Positions 25,390 through 33,189 of a stretch of DNA of 55,740 nucleotides are shown here, piece by piece. This DNA comes from Candidatus Nanopelagicales bacterium (GTDB lineage Bacteria; Actinomycetota; Actinomycetes; S36-B12): contig JAURME010000017.1 in the NCBI GenBank assembly GCA_030830865.1, positions 1-55,740 of the forward strand, written 5' to 3'. A program made the translations under genes and the position numbers. The notes under the pieces were generated by a model, which saw only the letters and a list, made by a program, of their open reading frames with translations, ran no database searches and had not been told where the DNA came from. Numbering within the stretch: the stretch's first letter is position 1; every line of letters begins with the position of its first letter.

Positions 25390-25804
25390 GGCTCATCGAC
25401 CGAAGGGACCCATCGCGGTTGTACACGCGCACCTCACCGTTCCTGCGCGGGTAGGAGGCATTCACCTCATCGAGCCTCGCGGCGAGGACGCGGCGTAACA
25501 GGCGGACGGGGAAAGGCCGGTCGACGTCGAAGTGGATGGTGCCCTTGGTGGCCACACGGTCTCCGAGTTCATCCTTCAACATTTCCGCCACGCTTCCGCT
25601 GTGCGGGAACAGGCTGTTGTGCCTGCGGAAGCCCATGACACTGAACAGGTGCGGCCCGTCGTCGGCGGCGCGCAGAGTCGGCATGCCCCACGCCACGCAG
25701 GCGGTAGCGCCTGACAGGATCCGGGCGGCAGAGTCCCAGGTGGACTGCAGGGCTGCGGCCTGCTCCTCGGGGAAGTCCGCGAATGCCGGCTGGATGCGAG
25801 ACAC
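25379..25804 (-). CDS. DUF1801 family protein (YdhG-like)
   Basis: 141 residues. The layout of DUF1801 proteins is seen: AWGMPTLR, then NSLFPHSGSVAEMLKDEL, then TKGTIHFDVDRPFPV and a closing RRVLAARLDE helix. Members have been linked to iron handling, but the biochemical role is not settled. Here it lies between ALDH7 (6 bases upstream) and the FAD oxidase, so it may be a passenger or an accessory protein for that catabolic operon. Confidence 0.8.
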   Translation of the reverse strand: MSRIQPAFADFPEEQAAALQSTWDSAARILSGATACVAWGMPTLRAADDGPHLFSVMGFRRHNSLFPHSGSVAEMLKDELGDRVATKGTIHFDVDRPFPVRLLRRVLAARLDEVNASYPRRNGEVRVYNRDGSLRSMSRVR

Positions 25805-25810
25805 GTGCGC

Positions 25811-27346
25811 CTACTCGAAGCTCACGCCCTGCGCGAGCGGCAGGTCGGTGGAGTAGTTGACGGTGTTGGTGGCCCTGCGCATGTAGCCGCGCCATGCATC
25901 GGATCCGGACTCCCGACCACCGCCGGTGGTCTTCTCCCCGCCAAAGGCCCCCCCGATCTCCGCTCCTGAGGTGCCGATGTTGACGTTGACGATGCCGCAA
26001 TCCGACCCAGCGGAGGACATGAACTCCTCGGCTTCACGCTGGTCGAGGGTGAAGATGCTGGACGACAGACCCTGGGGAACGCCGTTCTGCAGGGCGATGG
26101 CCTCGTCGAGGGTGTCGTACTCAAGGACAAAGAGGATGGGCGCGAACGTCTCGCGTCGCACCACGTCGACCTGACCCGGCATGCGGATCAGCGCCGGTCG
26201 TACGTAGTAGGCGTCGGGGCACCCGTCGACGTCGACGCGTTCGCCCCCCACGACGAGTGTTCCTCCGGCGGCAACGGCCTCATCGATAGCCGCCTGCATG
26301 CGGGAGAAGGAGTCCTCACCGATCAGCGGGCCGACGAGCACGTCGCCGTCGATCGGGTTGCCGACCCGCAGTCGCGCGTAGGCCTCGCTGACCCTGCGGA
26401 CCACCTCGTCGACGACGGACCGGTGCGCGATCACCCGGCGCAGGCTGGTGCATCGCTGGCCGGCGGTACCGGCGGCCGCGAACACGATGCCGCGCACGGC
26501 AAGGTCGAGGTCGGCGGAGGGCGCGACGATCGCAGCGTTGTTGCCGCCGAGCTCGAGGATCGAGTGGCCGAAGCGGGCGGCGACGCGGGGACCCACCTCG
26601 GCTCCCATGCGCTCGGATCCGGTGGCACTGATGACCGCGGCCAGTGGATGGTCGACCAGCGCCGGGCCGGCGTCGCGCTCGGCCGCGACGAGGACGTGGA
26701 TGTCGCGGGGCGCTCCCTCCTCCTCTATCGTCCGGGCCATCAGGGCTGAGCAGGCCAGCGCGGTGAGCGGGGTGCGTTCGGACGGCTTCCAGACCACGGA
26801 GTCGCCGCACACCAGAGCGATCGTCGTGTTCCAGGCCCAGACGGCCACGGGGAAGTTGAAGGCCGAGATCACTCCGACGACGCCGCGGGGGTGCCACGTC
26901 TCCATCAGCCGGTGCCCCGGACGCTCGGAGGGCATCGTCCGGCCCTCCAACTGGCGAGACAGGCCAAGAGCGAAGTCGCAGATGTCGATCATCTCCTGGA
27001 CCTCGCCGAGGGCCTCGCTGCGGATCTTCCCGACCTCGAGCTGGACGAGGTCGGCGAGGTCCTCCTTGTGCTCTTCGAGGACCCGCCCGAAGGTACGCAC
27101 GAGGTGGCCGCGAACGGGGGCGGGAGTGGAGCGCCAGACCAGGAAGGCTCCATGTGCCCGGGTCACGGCGTCATCGATCGCCGCCGCATCTGCCGCGGGG
27201 ACCGTGAGGAGGACCGACCCGTCGATGGGGGAGCGGGAGATGAGCGTCGCCCCCGTGGGAGCGTCGTCGATCTCGACTCCGCAGGCCTCGAGGGCGCGTC
27301 GGGCGCGGGCGGACAGGTCGGACGTGCCAGGCAGGACGGAGGTCAT
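25811..27346 (-). CDS. Aldehyde dehydrogenase, ALDH7 (alpha-aminoadipic semialdehyde dehydrogenase-like)
   Basis: 511 residues from the ATG at 27346, chosen because CAGACT lies 7 bases upstream; longer starts would read through the tandem repeats. ALDH7-type signatures: ELGGNNAAIVAPSADLDLAV, then the catalytic Cys in GTAGQRCTSLRR, and the closing GTSGAEIGGAFGGEKTTGGG. ALDH7 enzymes (AmaB, antiquitin) oxidise piperideine-6-carboxylate/aminoadipate semialdehyde in lysine breakdown. First gene of a three-gene operon with DUF1801 and the FAD oxidase, which together could turn pipecolate into aminoadipate. Confidence 0.92.
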   Translation of the reverse strand: MTSVLPGTSDLSARARRALEACGVEIDDAPTGATLISRSPIDGSVLLTVPAADAAAIDDAVTRAHGAFLVWRSTPAPVRGHLVRTFGRVLEEHKEDLADLVQLEVGKIRSEALGEVQEMIDICDFALGLSRQLEGRTMPSERPGHRLMETWHPRGVVGVISAFNFPVAVWAWNTTIALVCGDSVVWKPSERTPLTALACSALMARTIEEEGAPRDIHVLVAAERDAGPALVDHPLAAVISATGSERMGAEVGPRVAARFGHSILELGGNNAAIVAPSADLDLAVRGIVFAAAGTAGQRCTSLRRVIAHRSVVDEVVRRVSEAYARLRVGNPIDGDVLVGPLIGEDSFSRMQAAIDEAVAAGGTLVVGGERVDVDGCPDAYYVRPALIRMPGQVDVVRRETFAPILFVLEYDTLDEAIALQNGVPQGLSSSIFTLDQREAEEFMSSAGSDCGIVNVNIGTSGAEIGGAFGGEKTTGGGRESGSDAWRGYMRRATNTVNYSTDLPLAQGVSFE

Positions 27347-27353
27347 GGCGAAC

Positions 27354-27359
27354 AGTCTG
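27354..27359 (-). promoter_or_regulatory. -10-like box of the ALDH7 operon (leaderless)
   Basis: Minus-strand CAGACT, 7 bases before the ATG at 27346. Confidence 0.5.
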
Positions 27360-27363
27360 CCCG

Positions 27364-27454
27364 GTGCGCACCTTTCAGATGATGCGCAGGCCGGATGTGC
27401 GCACCTTTCAGATGATGCGCAGGCCGAATGTGCGCACCTTTCAGATGATGCGCA
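27364..27454. repeat. Three tandem copies of a 33-base unit containing the end of the PASTA kinase gene
   Basis: Copies start at 27364, 27397 and 27430. The core of 25 bases, GTGCGCACCTTTCAGATGAT plus GCGCA, is identical in all three; copies 1 and 2 differ by one base in the spacer (CCGGAT or CCGAAT). The third copy holds the last codons and stop of the kinase gene; the other two lie between that stop and the ALDH7 promoter. Each core is bounded by TGCGCA palindromes. Confidence 0.9.
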
Positions 27455-29360
27455 GCGTGATCGTGCTGCCCTTCGGCACCTCACTGCCCGCTGCTGCACT
27501 CTGGCTGATGACCCGGTTCAGCGGGCTGAAGTCCCCCTCGAGCACTCGCGCCTTCAGCCCCAGATTGCTCAGCGTCGCGACAGCCTTGTCCCGCGGCATG
27601 TCGATCAGGTTGGGGACCGTGACCGGAGGCGGCCCCTTCGACACCACGAGGTCGACCGTGCTCCCGGAGTCGACGACCGTTCCCTCACCTGGACGCACCG
27701 AGATGACCGATCCGTCCTTGACCTTCTCCGAGAACCGTTGCTTCACATCGGCGTTCAGGCCCACCTCCGACAGAGCCGCCTTGGCCGCGACGAGTCTGCG
27801 GCCCTCCACCCGGGGAACGGGGACGGGCTTGGGGCCCTTGGAGATGACGACCTCGATCGCCGTCCCGGGCTTGACGCTCGTCCCGACCTTGGGCGACAAC
27901 GAGGCGACGGTGCCGAGTTCGGCCCGGTCGTCATAGGCCTCCCTGACGGTGCCGACGGCGAGGTTCGCTGCCTGTATCGCCGCGGACGCCTCGGCCTGCC
28001 CCATGCCCCGGACATCGGGTACGTCGTAGCGCTCCGGCCCCTTGGACAGGGTTCCGACGACGGTCCCGTCAACCCTGACCCCGTCGCCGGGTGCCGGATT
28101 CGTCGACGCCAGGGCGCCTTCCGCCACGGTCTCGCTGAACTCCTCGCCGCTGATCTCCAAGGTCAGGCCCGCGGCGGTCAAGGTCGTCTGCGCCTCATCG
28201 ACAGACATGCCGACCACATCCGGTGTCGGCGTCGTGTGTCCAGGACCGGCCGCCAGCCACCATCCGCCGACGGCCGCGGCCAGGACCGTGAGGAGCAGCA
28301 CGATCGCGACGAGGGGAGCTCGGCTGCGCCTGCGCGAAGTGGTCTCGCGCGAGTCCGCGGTGGCTGAGCCGACGGTCGCGGCATCGGTCGCGACACCCGA
28401 GGGCACCGGCGAAGCCGCGGGCACCTGCTCGAATCCCTTCATGCTGCGCGCATCGACGATCAGGGTGTCCCGGGAGTCCGCGAATGGCCGCGGCGGTGGC
28501 AGGGTGCCGCGGATCCGGCGGACGTCCGCCAGGAAGTCGGTCGCGGACTGGTAGCGCAGGCCGGGGTCGCGCCGGGTGGCCGTGACGACCAGGGCGTCCA
28601 CCTCCGGAGGAATCCCGCGGTGCACCGTCGACGGAGCGGGTACGTCGTTGTTCACATGCTGGTAGGCCACGCTCAACGGGCTCTCGCCGGCGTGCGGCAG
28701 CGCACCCGTGATCATCTCGTAGAGGAGGATCCCGGCGGCGTAGATGTCGGAACGACCATCGGCCTCACCGCGTTCCACCTGTTCGGGCGAGAGGTAGGCG
28801 ACCGTGCCGATGATGACGCCGTGGGTGATGCTCTGCTCGCTGGTCTCCATGGCGCGCGCGAGACCGAAGTCTGCGACCTTGACCCGTCCGTCATCGGAGA
28901 TGAGGACGTTCTCCGGCTTGATGTCGCGGTGGACGAAACCGGCGGCATGGGCGGCCGCCAGTGCCTCGAGGACGGGATCGAGAAGGACCAGCGCCTGCTC
29001 CGGGGAGAGCGGCCCGAAGTCGCGCATGACGTCGCGCAGAGTGCGGCCGGGGACGTACTCCATCGCCAGATAGGCGTGGTCGCCGTCGAAGCCCTGATCG
29101 AAGACCCCGACGACGTGGCCGTGCGTGAGTCGTGCTGCGGCCCTGGCCTCACGCTGGAACCGGGCGACGAACGCGTCATCCTGCGCGAGGTGGGGGTGCA
29201 TGACCTTCAGGGCGACGACCCGGTCCAGTCGGAGGTCCGTGGCCTCGTAGACGGTGGCCATGCCACCCCGGGCGAGGAAGCGCTCGATCCGGTAGCGACC
29301 GTCGAGTGTGGTGCCGACCAGATTCGGTCGACCCCCGCTCTCACCACCCTGATGGTCCAC
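27441..29360 (-). CDS. PASTA-domain Ser/Thr protein kinase (PknB-like)
   Basis: Membrane kinase sensing cell-wall fragments. 639 residues: kinase domain about 23-290 with ATP-binding loop ARGGMATVYEA, Lys52, HRDIKPEN (His144, Asp146) and DFG (Asp164); juxtamembrane linker; one membrane helix at about 349-371; four extracellular PASTA repeats from about 378 to the end. All catalytic residues are present, so it should be active. Start GTG with TAGAGT 6 bases upstream. Not next to pbpA/rodA/pstP as PknB itself is, so it is a paralog. Its stop lies within a 33-base tandem repeat. Confidence 0.95.
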   Translation of the reverse strand: MDHQGGESGGRPNLVGTTLDGRYRIERFLARGGMATVYEATDLRLDRVVALKVMHPHLAQDDAFVARFQREARAAARLTHGHVVGVFDQGFDGDHAYLAMEYVPGRTLRDVMRDFGPLSPEQALVLLDPVLEALAAAHAAGFVHRDIKPENVLISDDGRVKVADFGLARAMETSEQSITHGVIIGTVAYLSPEQVERGEADGRSDIYAAGILLYEMITGALPHAGESPLSVAYQHVNNDVPAPSTVHRGIPPEVDALVVTATRRDPGLRYQSATDFLADVRRIRGTLPPPRPFADSRDTLIVDARSMKGFEQVPAASPVPSGVATDAATVGSATADSRETTSRRRSRAPLVAIVLLLTVLAAAVGGWWLAAGPGHTTPTPDVVGMSVDEAQTTLTAAGLTLEISGEEFSETVAEGALASTNPAPGDGVRVDGTVVGTLSKGPERYDVPDVRGMGQAEASAAIQAANLAVGTVREAYDDRAELGTVASLSPKVGTSVKPGTAIEVVISKGPKPVPVPRVEGRRLVAAKAALSEVGLNADVKQRFSEKVKDGSVISVRPGEGTVVDSGSTVDLVVSKGPPPVTVPNLIDMPRDKAVATLSNLGLKARVLEGDFSPLNRVISQSAAAGSEVPKGSTITLRII

Positions 29361-29366
29361 CGTGCC

Positions 29367-29372
29367 ACTCTA
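29367..29372 (-). promoter_or_regulatory. -10-like box of the PASTA kinase (leaderless)
   Basis: Minus-strand TAGAGT, 6 bases before the GTG at 29360. Confidence 0.6.
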
Positions 29373-29405
29373 GGAACGGCCCGCTCCGCAGCCGGGTTGC
29401 CACGC

Positions 29406-29960
29406 CTACGGATCGGCTTGTGCGGAGCCCACCGCGGACGTGACCCGCCGCACACGCTCCGCCACGTCACCTGTCACCCGGATGACCGGAGGAAGGCTCG
29501 CGGCATCCGCAGCGTGCAGGATGCGGGCGATGCACTCCTCGGTGCTCGATCGACGCGCCGGTCCATCCCGCATGATGCCGTCGGAGGCCCACGGCACATC
29601 GGGGGCGCACCAGATCAGGAGGTCGTATCCGCGGGCGTGGGCGAAGCCCTCGGCGAGGAGGCCCTCATCGGCGAAGTACTCCACGCTGTACACAGCGGTC
29701 ATGAGCGGTGCCGGATCCGCGATGAGCCAGGGAAGCGTGCAGTTCGCGGCTCGTTCCTCCTCCAGCGCGGCCTGGCGTTGAAGGATGGCCGCCTGCTCCC
29801 AGGCGTGGGGCGGGCGTCCCAGTTCACCCACGACCCGGCGCAACTCCTCCTGGACGACGCATCCGGGCAGTGCCGCACCCAGAGCGTGCGCCAATGACGA
29901 CTTGCCGGAGCACTCGGCCCCGAGCAGACCTATCCGAGGGATCCGAACGACCCCGGGCAT
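29406..29960 (-). CDS. P-loop ATPase, NadR / AAA_28-like
   Basis: 184 residues from the ATG at 29960. The P-loop GAECSGKSS is at about 13-21 near the N-terminus, preceded by IPRIGLLG, the pattern of the ribosylnicotinamide-kinase half of NadR and of AAA_28 proteins. Later blocks EELRRVV, WLIADPAPLMTAVY and YDLLIWCAPDVPW also fit. Possible role: nicotinamide riboside phosphorylation in NAD salvage, without the nucleotidyltransferase half. The start is uncertain: no leaderless box or ribosome binding site is well placed. Divergent from crtYc by 30 bases. Confidence 0.75.
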   Translation of the reverse strand: MPGVVRIPRIGLLGAECSGKSSLAHALGAALPGCVVQEELRRVVGELGRPPHAWEQAAILQRQAALEEERAANCTLPWLIADPAPLMTAVYSVEYFADEGLLAEGFAHARGYDLLIWCAPDVPWASDGIMRDGPARRSSTEECIARILHAADAASLPPVIRVTGDVAERVRRVTSAVGSAQADP

Positions 29961-29990
29961 CTGGCGTTGCCCCTGCGTACCCACCCGACC

Positions 29991-30344
29991 ATGATGGCGT
30001 GTGTGGGCCAGTACTCGTACGTCGCGATCCTCGTGTTCGTCATGGCCGGCTGCCTGTGGCTGGAGGTGGTCCTTCGGACACGGGTCTTCCGCCGCTGGCG
30101 ACGGCTCGTCCTCGCCATCGCCCCGGCGCTCGTCGCCTTCGCCGTGTGGGACGTCTACGCGATCGCCGAAGGCCACTGGTGGTTCGACGAGGATCTGATC
30201 CTCGGCGTACATCTGCCCGGTGACCTTCCCCTCGACGAGGTCCTGTTCTTCGTGGCGATCCCCATCGCCTCGATCCTCACCCTCGAGGCAGTGCGGAGCG
30301 TCCGGGACCAGTGGTCCGTCGGCGACGAGGAGTCCAGCCGGTGA
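29991..30344 (+). CDS. crtYc: Lycopene cyclase subunit CrtYc
   Basis: One half of the heterodimeric lycopene cyclase of actinobacteria. About 117 residues with three membrane helices (YVAILVFVMAGCLWLE; LVLAIAPALVAFAVW; EVLFFVAIPIASILTL). The motif LPLDEVLFF matches the conserved acidic motif of this subunit, and the WDVYAIAEGHWWFD stretch is typical. Start chosen at the ATG at 29991, with TACCCA 6 bases upstream; ATG 29994 and GTG 30003 are alternatives. Overlaps crtYd by GTGA. Gives beta or epsilon rings; which ring cannot be read from sequence. Confidence 0.88.
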   Translation: MMACVGQYSYVAILVFVMAGCLWLEVVLRTRVFRRWRRLVLAIAPALVAFAVWDVYAIAEGHWWFDEDLILGVHLPGDLPLDEVLFFVAIPIASILTLEAVRSVRDQWSVGDEESSR

Positions 30345-30727
30345 CCTACACCCAACTTGCTCTGGCCTCCGTGATCGTCGTGGTCGTCATCGACCTGTGG
30401 CTCCTGCGTACCCGCATGGTCCTGCGACCGGCGTTCTGGGTCTCGTACGCGATCGTTGCCTTCTTCCAGCTCATCACCAACGGGATGTTCACCGGGTTCG
30501 GCGTGGTCCGCTACGACGGTGCGGCGATCCTCGGGGAGACGTCTCCGGAGATCGGGCCGCCCCCCATGTTCGGCGAGTGGCGGATCGCCTTCGCCCCGGT
30601 GGAGGACCTGCTATTCGGCTTCGCCCTCATCCTGCTGACGATCGCCCTGTGGGTGTTCTGGGGTCGACGAGGTGTGCAGCGCACCCCGCGATCGGGTCCG
30701 CCGATCTGGCGTCGGGAGGGGCGCTAG
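30341..30727 (+). CDS. crtYd: Lycopene cyclase subunit CrtYd
   Basis: Second half of the cyclase. 128 residues from a GTG that overlaps the crtYc stop. Three membrane helices, with ITNGMFTGFGVVRYD between them and the conserved acidic motif APVEDLLFGF. The subunits only work together, and the 4-base overlap should keep them equal. It is convergent with crtB, sharing the bases CTAG as both stop codons. Confidence 0.9.
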   Translation: MTYTQLALASVIVVVVIDLWLLRTRMVLRPAFWVSYAIVAFFQLITNGMFTGFGVVRYDGAAILGETSPEIGPPPMFGEWRIAFAPVEDLLFGFALILLTIALWVFWGRRGVQRTPRSGPPIWRREGR

Positions 30728-31671
30728 CGACGGGATCGGACCGCGCGCACCCAGGCCGGTCCGGCCACGGCCAACCGGCGGCGCATCGGCACGGTCGCCC
30801 GTCGGGCGAAGACGTCGTAGTCCTGGCGTTCCACCTCATCGACGATGCCGCAGTAGAGAACGCGAGCCGCATCGATGCAGTCCCGGGATGAGGGCGCGAG
30901 CATCGCGATCCCGGGACGGGATCGCTCCTCGAGCATCCGCACTCGGGCCACCTGTTCGGCCAGGGCGGCCCTGACAGCGGGGGTCGCAACCTTGCGTTCG
31001 AGCACCTCGCGGGTGACGCCGTGGGCCGCGAGCTCGTCCAGCGGAAGATAGATGCGTCCGCGGTCGAGGTCCTCCCCGACATCGCGGATGAAGTTGGCCA
31101 GCTGGAACGCCACCCCGAGATCCGTGGCGCGGGCGTACGCCTCGTCGTTCGACGGCTCCAGGATGGGGACCATCTGCAGACCGATGACGGCAGCCGACCC
31201 GTACACGTACTCATAGAGGTCGTCGTACGTGGAGTACTCGGTGACGGTGAGGTCCATGGCCATGGAGTGCAGGAAGGCGGTGAAGTGCTCCCTCGGGATA
31301 TCCCAGCGGTGGATCGTGTCGATGACGGCCCGCGTGACGGGATCATCCGACCACCCGCGGTCGACGTCAACAAGGAAGGCCGCGCTCCACTCCTGAAGCC
31401 ACGCGGCCCTCGCCTGGGCGGTGAGGTCGGACTCGAGGTCGTCGACGATCTCATCGGCGTAGCGCGCGAACCCATAGAGGGCGTGGACGAACGGCCGCTT
31501 CTCCGGTGGCAGCAGCAGTGTCGCGAGGTAGTAGGTCTTGCCGTACTCGGCGTTGAGGCGTCGGCAGCGTTCGTAGGACTCGCGCAGATACGGGTCGAGG
31601 ATCCCGGCGGCATCCAGCTCCCTGGTGTGCAGGCGCGACGGGTTCACGCGGGCTGCGGTGTCGACGCTCAC
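30724..31671 (-). CDS. crtB: Phytoene synthase
   Basis: Joins two geranylgeranyl diphosphates to phytoene. 315 residues. First aspartate-rich motif DEIVDD (Asp73 to Asp77), second DVGED at 197-201 in the NFIRDVGEDLDRGR block. YGKTYYLATLLLPPEKR and YVYGSAAVIGLQM are further family blocks. GTG start overlapping the crtI stop by 4 bases. Third gene of crtE-crtI-crtB. No lycopene elongase (crtEb) is in the window, so the C50 pathway typical of corynebacteria is not indicated. Confidence 0.95.
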   Translation of the reverse strand: MSVDTAARVNPSRLHTRELDAAGILDPYLRESYERCRRLNAEYGKTYYLATLLLPPEKRPFVHALYGFARYADEIVDDLESDLTAQARAAWLQEWSAAFLVDVDRGWSDDPVTRAVIDTIHRWDIPREHFTAFLHSMAMDLTVTEYSTYDDLYEYVYGSAAVIGLQMVPILEPSNDEAYARATDLGVAFQLANFIRDVGEDLDRGRIYLPLDELAAHGVTREVLERKVATPAVRAALAEQVARVRMLEERSRPGIAMLAPSSRDCIDAARVLYCGIVDEVERQDYDVFARRATVPMRRRLAVAGPAWVRAVRSRR

Positions 31672-33182
31672 CAGCGCACCGCACGGGAGCGGTAGGAGCG
31701 GTCCTTGCCGGTGATGCGCTCCGCCGCGAGACGCCCTGAGATGAGGACCATGGGCACGCCGACCCCCGGCTGGGTGCCAGAGCCGGTGAACACGACGTTC
31801 TCGCCCCAGATGTTGCTGGGCCGGAACGGGCCGGTCTGGAGAAAGGTGTGGGCCGATGCGAACGGCGCTCCGCGCTCCATGCCGCGGGCCTCCCAGTCCA
31901 AAGGCGTCGTGATGTCCTCGACCTCGATCGCGTCACCGAATCCGACGTATCCGCGTGCCTCGAGCGTGCGCACGACCTCGTCGCGATAGCGCGGACCCAC
32001 CTCGTGCCAGTCGATGTCGGCGTCGAGATTGGGCGTCGGGAAGAGCACGTAGTAGAGCTCCTTGCCCGGAGGAGCCAGGTCCGGATCGGAGTGGGACGGG
32101 TTGGTCACGAGGATGCTCGGATCGCTCATGAGTTGCTGCTTGTTGATCAGCTCGTCGAAGACCCCGGCCCAGGAGCGACCGAAGTGGATGTTGTGGTGGG
32201 CGATCTTGCTGTAGTGGGCGGACGACCCGGCAAGCATGAGGAAGCACGACGGCGAGTAACTCAGTCGCCGCACGCTCCACGGCTCCTTCCCAAGGAGGTC
32301 GCGGTGCGCGACGGGAAGGTCTGGATTGAGGACGACCACGTCGGCTGCGATGCGCTCCCCGTCGCTGGTGATCACCGCGCGGGCCCGACGCCCGTCGGTC
32401 TCGACCCGGGAGACCTCGGTGCCGTACCTGAACTGGACCCCGTGCTTGGCTGCCGCGGCCGCCATGGCCGCCGGAACGGCATGCATGCCGCCCTTGGGGA
32501 AGAAGACGCCGGCGACGGAGTCCATGTAGGCGATGACGGCGTAGATCGCTAGGGCCTGCTGGGGGGAGACCCCGGCATACATCGCCTGGAAGGAGTAGAT
32601 GCGCTCGGTGCGGGGGTCCTTGAAGTACTCCCGGACCTTGGGCGCCAGTCGACGGAAGCCCCCGATGGCGACCAGTCGCGCGAGATCGGGGGTGAGGAGG
32701 TCGAGCGGGGAGTCGATGTTGCGGTCGATGAAGTCAGCCATCTCATAGCGGTAGAGCTGCGAGACGAAGTCCACGTAGCGTCGGTAGCCGGCCGCCTCCT
32801 CCGGTCCGATCACCGTGCGGATCTCCTCGGCCATCTGATCCACGTCCGCGTGCACGTCGAGGACCGAGCCGTCCGGGAAGAAGGACCGATACAGGGGTGC
32901 CACCGGCTCGAGGTCGAGCCAGTCGTCCATCTCCTCCCCGAGACATGCGAACGCGTCGGCGATGAGGTCCGGCATCGTCAGGACTGTCGGCCCGTTGTCG
33001 AACCGATAGGTACCGTCCCCGACCTCGATGTCGAGCCGGCCGGCTCGACCGCCGGGACGGTCATCGCGTTCGATGACGGTGACCGAGCGACCCGCGCCGG
33101 CGAGCCGCATGGCCGCGGACAGCCCTGCGAGACCTGCGCCGACGACCACGACGTTCTCGGTGGGACCGGTGACGGTGCGCAT
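31668..33182 (-). CDS. crtI: Phytoene desaturase (lycopene-forming)
   Basis: FAD enzyme making lycopene from phytoene. 504 residues. The FAD motif VVVVGAGLAGLSAAMRLAGAG is at about 11-31, then GGRAGRL and YRFDNGPTVLTMP. The C-terminal TGSGTQPGVGVPMVLISGR matches CrtI. Seven bases after the crtE stop, with GTGA overlap into crtB, so the three are one operon. A second CrtI-like protein (36792-38312) is more divergent and probably acts later. Confidence 0.93.
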   Translation of the reverse strand: MRTVTGPTENVVVVGAGLAGLSAAMRLAGAGRSVTVIERDDRPGGRAGRLDIEVGDGTYRFDNGPTVLTMPDLIADAFACLGEEMDDWLDLEPVAPLYRSFFPDGSVLDVHADVDQMAEEIRTVIGPEEAAGYRRYVDFVSQLYRYEMADFIDRNIDSPLDLLTPDLARLVAIGGFRRLAPKVREYFKDPRTERIYSFQAMYAGVSPQQALAIYAVIAYMDSVAGVFFPKGGMHAVPAAMAAAAAKHGVQFRYGTEVSRVETDGRRARAVITSDGERIAADVVVLNPDLPVAHRDLLGKEPWSVRRLSYSPSCFLMLAGSSAHYSKIAHHNIHFGRSWAGVFDELINKQQLMSDPSILVTNPSHSDPDLAPPGKELYYVLFPTPNLDADIDWHEVGPRYRDEVVRTLEARGYVGFGDAIEVEDITTPLDWEARGMERGAPFASAHTFLQTGPFRPSNIWGENVVFTGSGTQPGVGVPMVLISGRLAAERITGKDRSYRSRAVRW

Positions 33183-33189
33183 CGTTTCG

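Noticed and set aside
27364..27454. CRISPR-like array
   Set aside because: Only three units of 33 bases with no unique spacers and no cas genes; it is a tandem duplication of a gene end.
26448..28367. 639-codon plus-strand frame across ALDH7 and the PASTA kinase
   Set aside because: Antisense shadow; Ser/Arg-rich, no motif. The 11-residue repeat in it comes only from the tandem DNA repeat.
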